This document shows, piece by piece, positions 1-7,994 of a stretch of 64,000 bases of DNA. The position numbers and the translations under genes were made by a program. Each line of letters opens with the position of its first letter. The stretch's first letter is position 1. The stretch spans positions 2,108,001-2,172,000 of the forward strand of contig NC_012964.1 in assembly GCF_000027005.1 (NCBI RefSeq). Reading direction: 5' to 3'. The DNA is from Komagataella phaffii GS115 (Eukaryota > Ascomycota > Pichiomycetes > Pichiales > Pichiaceae). The notes below the pieces were generated by a model. That model was given only the letters and a program-made list of their open reading frames with translations, was not told the origin of the DNA and ran no database searches.

Positions 1-250
1 CGCTTTATGCGTCAGGGACGAGGAACTACAGTTTTGCCATACATGATACGGGACTATCCAATGCAGCTCACCCTTTGTGGTGTGAATCTTGCCCGTTTCC
101 TAAAACGAATCAAACGGGCGGAGCTCAATGGCAGTTCCACATCTGTATGGAGCTATTTTTAGATTTTTGGTTCCTTTCGCGATTTGTTGATCATGACACT
201 CCCCTAACATTTCATTTTCTTCTGAGATAACGTACTAACAATATGCCAAG
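1..250 (+). other. 3' part of the ECM33 intron
   Basis: The reading frame of the following gene opens without a signal peptide. An exact TACTAAC branch site lies at 233-239, and the first AG after it ends at 250 (an AAG acceptor). I found no usable first exon with a hydrophobic leader between 1 and 250, so the window probably opens inside the intron and the signal-peptide exon lies upstream. S. cerevisiae ECM33 also carries an intron just after its signal-peptide codons, which agrees with this reading. Branch site and acceptor are seen; the intron's extent is inferred. Confidence 0.7.
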
Positions 251-1431
251 GTGCCACATTGACTTCAACCACACGAATTTCAATTGCATCTGGATGTAGT
301 CTTGAAGACTTCACTGCTACTGCTCAGTCTAATCTTGATGAGTTGTCCGATTGTGAAGCTGTCAGAGGTGATATCCACATTGCCGGAAGTCTGGGATCAG
401 CTGCTATCGCTAATGTCAAGGCCATTTACGGTTCTTTAATTGTCAAGAATGCCACCTCTTTGGTTTCATTGACCGCTGATTCTTTGACCACCATTACCGA
501 ACAATTGGCTCTTTCTGAGTTGACCATTTTGGACACACTCTCTTTTGCTCAATTGACTTCCGTTGGTTCTATTTACTTCGTCACCTTGCCAGCTTTGGAA
601 GAGACCGGTTTCCACACTGGTGTCTCTGACACTGAGTCTGTTTACATTTCTGACACTGCTTTAACCAACTTGGACGGTATCGTTGCTACCGATGTCGATG
701 TTTTCAATGTCAACAACAACTTCAATTTGGACACTGTTGACTCGCACTTGGAAACTGTTTCCTCTGCTTTGGAGGTTTCCTTCAACTCAGACGATGTTGA
801 AGTATCCTTTGACAATTTGTTGTGGGCTAACAACATTACCTTCCGTAACGTTGCTTCCGTCTCTTTGAACAACCTGACCACTGTTAACGCTTCTTTGGGT
901 TTCATTGAGTCTGGTTTCCAAAAGTTGAGTTTCCCAGGAATCACCAGGGTTGGTGGATCTTTCTCCATTGTTGACAACGACGATTTAGAAGAAATAGACT
1001 TTTCTAACGTTCAGTCGATTGGTGGTGGTTTAATCATCGCTAACAACTCTAAGTTGACTGACTTCAGTGAATGGGAGGACTTGCAAACTGTTGGTGGTGC
1101 TCTTGTTTTGGAGGGTTCTTTCGACAACGGTTCCTTCCCATCTTTGAGAGCTGTTAGAGGTGCCTTCTCTTTGGAGTCTGATGGAGATATCTCTTGTGAT
1201 GACTTCTCTGATATCAGGGGTGACACTGCCGGTGAGTATCAGTGCTCTGCTGCTTCGTTCTCCACTTCTGCTAGTGCTCAGTCTTCTTCTAGTTCAACCA
1301 GTACTGGCGGATCCTCTACCCACACCGGTAGTTCCACTGCTACCAGCTCTTCTAGTGAGGATGCTGGTGTAGCTTTGGCTCCTGCTTCTCTCTTCACTTT
1401 GTTAGCCTCAATTGTTCTCGGATTCTTGTAG
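251..1431 (+). CDS. ECM33: Ecm33/Sps2-family GPI-anchored cell-wall protein, 3' exon (5' partial)
   Basis: This is a cell-surface glycoprotein needed in yeasts for wall integrity and outer mannoprotein organisation; its biochemical activity is unknown. The exon encodes about 393 residues with the family's receptor-L-like leucine-rich repeats, including the characteristic stretch V-F-N-V-N-N-N followed later by L-L-W-A-N-N-I-T-F-R and V-N-A-S-L-G-F-I. After a Cys pair near the end of the repeats comes a Ser/Thr-rich stalk, then a short hydrophobic tail (A-P-A-S-L-F-T-L-L-A-S-I-V-L-G-F-L) that is a typical GPI-attachment signal. The secretion signal must come from an upstream exon: the acceptor AG is at 249-250 and exon 2 begins two bases into a codon. 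No ATG opens this frame; the first long-ORF codon near 259 is TTG, which is not a real start. Family assignment is confident; the exon boundary is inferred from the branch site. Confidence 0.9.
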
Positions 1432-1544
1432 ACATAGAGAAATAAAAAGAAGAAGCAGAAAAGTTGAATGGAATATTTGTATTGTTTAGTTTTATTTTAA
1501 AATTTAGTTCGTAATGAATGTTTTATAAGTATTTCTATACGTAC

Positions 1545-2209
1545 TTACAACCCCTTACCGTAGTTTCCAGACTCAAAAAAGGAAAAGATAATCTTGACAA
1601 TGTTTTCTAAAGAGGCCAACCATTCCAAGAGTTGAGCGGTGACCTTTTCTTGGTCATCTCCCAATTTTTTGAAAAAGTCCGCTCTATATGGACAGGCTTT
1701 CATAGCTAACTTGAAAATTGGCTTGATCACGAACGAATGATGCTTACTTAAGGTTTTACCATAGGCATTAGTGAAAGCCTTCGTGAGTTCATAGTCTGGA
1801 TTGTCTACAGTCTCTCTCATAGCTGCTGCAGTAAATTGAAGGCCTCTAGATAGCCATAATAAACCTTGGGTAGCGGATTTGCCCTTGATCGATGCGTCTT
1901 TCTCATCCAAAACCAAGTCTTGAAGCGTAGCAGCATCGACAGGTGACTCAAGAAGCTTTTTACGAATTTTGTCAACATTTCCTTGCATGTCATTTTGGAC
2001 TACAGCAAATGCTGAAGAACCCAAGAGGTCTATCAAACGGTTAGTACGACGTGATTAAGAGAGTATTCTGGGTGGGGCTAGAAAGTTCACGTACCAAATA
2101 GTTTAATCAAGGACTCCGACGCTTGCAGGAACTCGTCCGTTGCTATTTTTCCATCCACCAAAGGGACATCCTTGAAGGATTTCTTCATTCCATCGAAAAA
2201 AGTTGACAT
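1545..2209 (-). CDS. Glycolipid transfer protein (GLTP/HET-C2 type), one intron
   Basis: This is a soluble protein that moves glycosphingolipids between membranes. Joining exon 1 (2209-2095) to exon 2 (2029-1545) gives 199 residues, close to the usual GLTP length of about 200-210. The lipid headgroup-binding residues of the family are all present: D52, N56 and K59 in a D-x3-N-x2-K pattern, W97, and H135/H136. The intron (2094-2030, 65 bases) has a GTACGT donor, an exact TACTAAC branch site and a TAG acceptor; it splits the Asp codon between K-L-F and L-L-G. S. cerevisiae has no well-known GLTP, but filamentous fungi (HET-C2) and many other yeasts do. The frame is preserved exactly across the splice, which makes the model strong. 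The substrate is inferred from the family, not from the sequence. Confidence 0.9.
2030..2094 (-). other. Intron of the GLTP gene
   Basis: Read on the minus strand, the intron starts GTACGT at 2094, has TACTAAC about 13 bases before the acceptor, and ends TAG at 2030. Removal joins two frames without a stop. Confidence 0.9.
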
Positions 2210-2416
2210 AGTGTGCTTGTAGTGAGTTGTAAGGTAAAACAATTATGAAAACTAAGACCCCAAGACTACGTCAACTTTAAGCAAAAATCGCGTTTATTTT
2301 TCTTCATCCAACATTTAAGTTTGTTGTATATTCTAGTGAGGTACATTTTCGCTACTGCAGCACAAAGAATTCAACTTAAAAATATGTGAAAAGTTCAGAG
2401 TAAATAGAAAAAGAAG

Positions 2417-3049
2417 ATGTATTTAATGTTCTTGATTAACGTCAACATACCGAATATGGATTTCTTTTATTGTCCTGAAACAAATACTAATAGTTATTAC
2501 AGATTATCTTTTATTAAGGTAAAAAATGAAGAAGAAATAAAACTCCATTTGTGTAATATAAACACAGTTATGAATCCATATTATTTTGTATTAAGAAATG
2601 GAAAAGAGGTAGTCTTAAAAACAAAGAATATGGCTTTCTGTAGAGAATACGCGTTAGGGGAATATGAATCTATGGAAGAATATATGGATAATATTGAAAT
2701 CAGTAATACTACTCCAGAAGAAGCAACATATCCAAAAGATCCACCGGTTGAATATCAAAATGAGAAAAAACTAAGAATTTATAATCAATCAGAAGAAAAG
2801 AAAATAGACTTAGACTTTTTATCATATTTTGAAGCTAAAAGTAAAAAAGAAGCATACATGAAAGAGTTGAATCAAGACCATTTAAATGACGGTACTTTTC
2901 TGTATATAGAAAATGATAAAAGTTATATAATGTGTGTAAATAAAACAGTCGACTGGGAAATAGAAGTTGGATGGTCGAGATATCTTCTGCATACAATGTT
3001 TGAAACATATGGTATTTTTGAAGAAATTTATGAAAATTTTAAAGTATAA
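2417..3049 (+). CDS. A+T-rich orphan ORF, 210 aa, unknown function
   Basis: I do not recognise this protein. It has 210 codons from the first ATG (or about 197 from the ATG at 2456), rich in Lys, Glu, Asn, Ile and Tyr, with no visible signal peptide, membrane segment or known motif; the C-terminus is acidic and aromatic. Base composition is striking: 43 of the 180 bases from 2461 to 2640 are G or C (about 24%), far below the surrounding genes, and the flanks near 3050-3110 are similarly A+T-rich. Codon choice follows the composition (ATA, AAA, AAT, AGA). A hexamer ATGTGA at 2384-2389 fits the ATNTGA upstream element of linear cytoplasmic yeast plasmids. This suggests acquisition from a killer-plasmid-like element, but that is inference; a fast-evolving native gene is possible. 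The uninterrupted frame favours real coding. Confidence 0.6.
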   Translation: MYLMFLINVNIPNMDFFYCPETNTNSYYRLSFIKVKNEEEIKLHLCNINTVMNPYYFVLRNGKEVVLKTKNMAFCREYALGEYESMEEYMDNIEISNTTPEEATYPKDPPVEYQNEKKLRIYNQSEEKKIDLDFLSYFEAKSKKEAYMKELNQDHLNDGTFLYIENDKSYIMCVNKTVDWEIEVGWSRYLLHTMFETYGIFEEIYENFKV

Positions 3050-3972
3050 TTAAGTTAGAAGAAAGTTTTTTGAATTTTTGTGATTTGAAATATAATATAA
3101 TTTTTGTTTTTATTCTAATGAGGGGGTGAGTTGAGAAAGTCATCAACTTTTATGCGAAAGTCGAGCCTTCTATTCTCCACTTTTCATGATCTAAATGGAA
3201 TAAAAAACAGCTCATTGTTTTGGTTCTAAATTATGATGAGTTCTCCATGGAGAATTTGTTAAAAAAAATTGAACTATTGGAATATGTTCCCAGCAATCTA
3301 AAAACGCCCTTTTAATTGGGTGGGGTATGTGTAAAAATATTTTTTTCCCGCTATGCTATGTGTTGGTGATCCTTGACCCTTTGTGTAGCTAGAAGTGATC
3401 CATAACGCCCTTTAAATAAATAGGGAAAAACTACTTCCATTCTTTTCGTATGTTGGATAAATCGGTGTGTGATAGACATCAGCTCTTTATATACAACATA
3501 AGGAGTTTCCTGTAAAATGACAACCAATTGATTTCACTCCTAAACTCTTGCTATGAAACCTTTCTAACAATGCTTCTCATGTTGGAATGTTAAACGTTAT
3601 GATTTATAGTTGACCGAATTATTCGTCAAAGGTTTGAAAAAAATAGTTCTTGGAAAATTGGGTCTTGACTGCGATGGTTGCGGCTACTAAAATTAGAAAA
3701 GTCTTTGATTGAACTTTATGTAATAGTACTAATCACCGTTGAGGTGAACCTATCTAATATACACAGGCTAAATAGTATAGCTTCCGATAACCCAATGAAA
3801 CATGAAACAAAATAAAAAGAAAAGAGAAAGTATCACACAATAACCTGACTCTCAAATAAACGGGAGTTTAGGCTAGTGTACAAGGTACGTAACTTTATAG
3901 TCAAATAAAGCTAAAGACAGTTGATGTCTTACCTGCGTATATGCAAAGAAACTGGAAATTAAACAGAAATTT
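3050..3972. other. Gene-free interval between the A+T-rich ORF and MET13
   Basis: I see no credible gene here. The first 70 bases continue the A+T-rich character of the upstream ORF; composition then returns to normal at about 3120. The stretch holds the 3' regions of the two flanking genes. No tRNA box, terminal repeats or long ORF was found. Confidence 0.6.
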
Positions 3973-5822
3973 TTAATGCAACGTTTTGAACAGATCAAAA
4001 ATCTTGACATTAGGATTCTGGACGTAGTTGTTATCCACAATGTTGACCAAAAAGTATTCATCATGAAGTTTATCCAGAACAGCTCTAGTTTTGGAATCTC
4101 TAAGAACTTCAAATTCGTCCTGATCCTGGTCCTTGAACAACGAAGACCAAGCTTTGAAAACCCGGAATGCTTCGTCTTTCCAAGCAAGGAAGGAGCATCG
4201 TTCTACAATAGTAGGTTGGACCACTTCTTTACCAGGAAAGATTCCCCAAGTAACAGCGTTGATGTCATCTTCTTTGCTGTTAGTTATTAGCTCTCCTTGA
4301 GCATTCACAGCGTAGAAAGTCAAAGTATTGAAGTTGGAAGAGTATGACTTATTAAGTTCTTCAATGTTGCTGATCAGCTTTGTCAAGAATTTTGCCGGAA
4401 TGAAGAACTCTAAGTATTGCTTTTGATAGACAAACCCATTAGATGGTCCCCAACCATGTACGTTATGGTTAGAAGGGAGTCCATTAACGCAGGGTTGAGA
4501 ATTGATGGTTAAAATTCCTTGACGGTTCAAGGCCAGCAAATCATCTAATAAAACATTGATCTCCTTGCTGGTTTCTCCATCTGACCAAGGTAGTGAAGAG
4601 AGATTACCTTGTAAGTAACGAACGAAAAGATCAATCACATCATCTATGGATTGCGGCTTACCCCATAGCTCCACTGCTCGTTTAGGAGAATGGCGGATCA
4701 AATCACCATCACAGAGATCAACCTCGCCAAATGCCGGCGATCTGGAATCACCCCATCGACCATTGGGAAACTCGTCCCAGTTGGAAGTTCTAGAAATATA
4801 GGTGAACTTTCTGTTGCTCCAAAATATAGGTCTTATAGATTCATTAACTCTTGTGGGGTTAAGAGATCTTCTCCATGGAACAGTAACCTGGGATTCAACA
4901 CCACAGTCACGAACAGAAGCGACTGGCTGATTGTGTGTGTCTATTAGTTGAAGCTTTTCTAAAACCATAATTGTCGATTTTTCAAGATTCATAGTGTAAA
5001 AGTGTAAATGGTTAACATAGCCAGACTCAACTAACTTCAAACACATATCAGCTACTAGCTGCGTACCCAGACAACGAACTTCAGAGTCGTCATCCTTGCT
5101 GGCATCTAGCTGTTTCTGGAACCAGGATGGGACATTTATTTGACACCACTTTGCTCTACGAGAGAAAGAGGCATATGTCGAAATGGGCATGATTCCAGGA
5201 ATGATTGGTATAGTAATACCGTAATCTCTAACTTTTTTACACCAAGTGATAAACTGCTCTACATCGTAGAACATCTGAGTAATCATAAAGTCACCACCAG
5301 CATCCTGCTTTTCTTTCAATATTTCAATCAATCGGTCAACATCTGGTTCATCAGGATGGCCTGGGTAAGGCGGCTACTCCAATACAAAAGTAGATCACCA
5401 TACTTCTCCTTAATATGCTTGATCAAATCCTTAGCATATCTAAAACAGCCAGTAGATTCAGACCCGTCTAAAGGTGGATCTCCACGAAGCGCCAGAATGT
5501 TTTGACAACCTGAATCATACGCCGACTTTAGAGCTTCGTCAATCACTTCCAAGGTCATATTGGTACAGGTCAAATGCATACAGGTTTCCAACCCCAATAC
5601 TGTTTGCGCAGTGTTGATCATTTCGCAAGTGAGGTTAGACGAACGCCCTCCAGCATTCCAAGTGATGTCTATGAACTGCGGACTTAAGTTGTACATTCTA
5701 TCCATTCTATCATACAAGTTCTGGACTCCTTGTGCAGTCTTTGGGGTGAAGAATTCGAAAGAGAATGTGGGCGGCGCATCCTCTCTTCGATGCGCACTAG
5801 ACAATTTCTCAGTGATCTTCAT
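3973..5822 (-). CDS. MET13: Methylenetetrahydrofolate reductase, Met13 type, reading frame broken in this sequence
   Basis: The enzyme reduces 5,10-methylene-THF to 5-methyl-THF, the methyl donor for methionine synthesis. From the ATG at 5822 the N-terminal catalytic barrel reads well: S-F-E-F-F-T-P-K-T, I-D-I-T-W-N-A-G-G, M-H-L-T-C-T-N-M and L-A-L-R-G-D-P-P. After E-K-Y-G-D (about residue 142) the frame is lost, and the rest of the protein (D-A-G-G-D-F-M-I-T-Q-M-F-Y-D through the C-terminal regulatory domain) continues in another frame from about 5360 to the stop at 3973. One extra base at about 5393, plus either one extra base at 5367/5368 or a two-base loss in the next few bases, restores the family sequence, giving roughly 614 residues against about 600 in S. 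cerevisiae Met13. Short Y-F-C-I-G-V-A-A lies in the frame between the breaks. Both halves are otherwise undamaged, so sequence error or a very recent mutation is more likely than an old pseudogene. The N-terminus resembles Met13 more than Met12. Confidence 0.88.
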
Positions 5823-7344
5823 GTTAATGAAGTTATCAGTTTGAATGAACAGAACGAATGAAAAAAGAAGGAAGGTGGATTTTTCAGTCTTTTAATATGG
5901 ATCTCAAGTCCGGATTTTTTCAGTTATACGACCAAACGCGAACAAGTGCAGAGAAGAATTAGGGTCCCACGATGTAATTGTTGGATTAACTAGACTATTA
6001 AAGGAAGTAGGAGGAATGTTTGTTTGTTAGAAGCAATTCTTCACTAAGCAGCGTTCAGTTGATCTGCCATTGACCTATTGAGGGGTTCAAATAGTTCAAA
6101 CGAAGCAAGCTGAATTTAAACTTTTGGGCGAGGAAAATCAAAGGCCTGCACCTCGAGTTTTTTCTTCAGCTTCAGTTTTTTCTTTTTAATTAGGTCTATA
6201 CAATATTCTACATGACAATTTTCAAAAATTCAGCTCCCACCAGGTCTGAGGTTACTGGAGTGAAAACTTGAAGATTTATATGCTATTCTCCGATTACAAG
6301 AGCCAGATTCTGAATCCTGACCCATCTAGTTTTGTTGAGCACTCATGCATGTGAATCGAGGAAAAAACCGGTATTGCCAAATGAGGATAAAAGACTCCGC
6401 CTGACTCCACACTTCCCTGATTCAGAGACCGAACCTCTTCGGATAATCTAGGCAATAAAACCGATAAATGAGATGAGATAAGCAGTAACTTTATTTCCAG
6501 CCGTTGATTTCCGAAATATAATTTGCAACGTTGTTCGAGTTAAAACTTTTAATCTTGTTTAGCTATTCTAGTTTCATTGTGCTTAGCTTTATTGGATCTT
6601 CTAGTTGAACAGCTGATACTTTAAAGTAGCTAAAGGATGAAATTTTTATCAGTGACTTTTTTCGACTCTGCAATTCTTCTGCTTTACAGATTATTATTCT
6701 CCCAGAAGCCTGTGCCTATAAATACCAGAATATCTGTTACGTCTCCGGAATTGTACTAAGTATTATGGTGTTCCTCAGTTTATGTAGTTTCTCTCTGGAC
6801 AAATTCAGCAGTGAAACTTCTATAAGTCTAAAACAGTAGCCATCCTTTAAGAACTTGAAACACAAACAACAAACTTGATCTAAAATATACCTTTCTGTGT
6901 TTAGCTCTCATTCAATTCCAAGAATTCTCATTCACGGATCTAAGTAATGGAAACATGGATAGCAACCGCATATACTCTGTCGCTTAGGTAACAGGAGCAC
7001 AATAAAAAGATTGTTATTGCAGTATGCTCAACTTCCTAAAGTAAACAAACTTGGAGTACAAGGTTACCATGAACATTCCAGGTGATAAAAATCTGCTAAA
7101 GAAATAGCAATTTCAACATTTGGATCCGCTTCACATGCTCCACATGTACGAGCATCCAGCATCCAGTTGTTGCAACAACTGAGGGCTGAAAAAATAAACG
7201 CTAGGTCTATTCAAACTAGCCAGGGTTTTGCTTGATTCATACGGACCAACCCTAAAGAACAATCGCCCTTGCATGGAGTCGCAATTGGTTGATGCAGAGG
7301 ATGGACCAAGTGGAAATAGGTCCAAAAAAGAACACAGTTCACCC
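5823..7344. other. 1.5 kb gene-free interval
   Basis: This contains the MET13 promoter side and the 3' flank of BUD31. All six frames are short and without recognisable motifs. I found no tRNA B-box, no LTR-like TG...CA pair and no tandem repeat. It is long for this otherwise dense window; a noncoding transcript or an origin of replication cannot be excluded from sequence alone. Confidence 0.5.
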
Positions 7345-7770
7345 TTAGTCTCCACTAGCGCATCCTCTACATCCACATGTGACACACCTTAATTCCTTTT
7401 CCAACTGTTCTTTAGGAACTCTGCAAATACAAGTATTTTTTTGGTTGTTCTCATCACTTTGTATGCATCGCAAACAACATAACTTTTCATACCCCTTTTT
7501 CCTCCATTTTGCAATCAAATTTTGATCAGCATACTTATTCTTGAGAAGCCACGTCAGTAACTCCTTGCTTATCATTTTTCTTTTGTAGTATAGTTCATAT
7601 ATGTATCGTGATCTTTGATGATGCACTTGGTAAATAGGCCATAATGCCTCTTTCTTGGAAATTTTCTTGGATTTCGTATTTTCAATTTCTTTAAGTTTCT
7701 CCGAAAACTGTAGTAACGTTGGCTCGATATTCTGAAAACCCTCTGGTGGTGGCCTTTTCGGTCTAGCCAT
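7345..7770 (-). CDS. BUD31: Bud31/G10 pre-mRNA splicing factor
   Basis: This is a small nuclear zinc protein of the spliceosome (NTC-related). At 141 residues it is close to the family length of 144-157. Family landmarks run in order: P-P-P-E-G at the N-terminus, I-E-P-T-L, a central L-W-P-I-Y-Q-V-H-H-Q, Y-A-D-Q-N-L-I-A-K-W-R-K-K-G-Y-E, then the Cys-rich zinc-binding tail (C-C-L-R-C-I-Q, C-I-C-R-V-P-K, C-V-T-C-G-C-R-G-C-A-S-G). The start is the only in-frame ATG before M-A-R-P-K-R. It lies on the same strand as TRK1, 224 bases downstream of that gene's stop. Confidence 0.95.
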   Translation of the reverse strand: MARPKRPPPEGFQNIEPTLLQFSEKLKEIENTKSKKISKKEALWPIYQVHHQRSRYIYELYYKRKMISKELLTWLLKNKYADQNLIAKWRKKGYEKLCCLRCIQSDENNQKNTCICRVPKEQLEKELRCVTCGCRGCASGD

Positions 7771-7994
7771 GATAATATGATAATATTACAATGAGGAAAG
7801 TTTTATTACAGATACCACAATAGAGTTTCGCATCGAGGAGACGCAACGAATTATATAAGCATTTTTTTTCTATGATAGTTGGGGGTCACTGCGAGAGTGT
7901 GTTGTGAGATTGGAGTTCATGTGGGGCCAGATCGTGCACGGAAGGTTTAGCTCCACCTTTTTCAGGGGAGCGTGCCCCCAAATCGAAAGTTTGA

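Noticed and set aside
642..1372. ORFs in other frames of the ECM33 gene
   Set aside because: They have no start context or motif and lie wholly inside a well-supported coding exon.
3873..5844. Several frames overlapping MET13, including plus-strand ones
   Set aside because: They are shadows of the MTHFR sequence and show no family features.
6078..6100. GGTTCAAATAG as a tRNA B-box
   Set aside because: It lacks the final CC, and there is no A-box or cloverleaf around it.
7131..7385. 84-codon minus-strand frame after BUD31
   Set aside because: It overlaps the BUD31 tail and lacks any recognisable motif.
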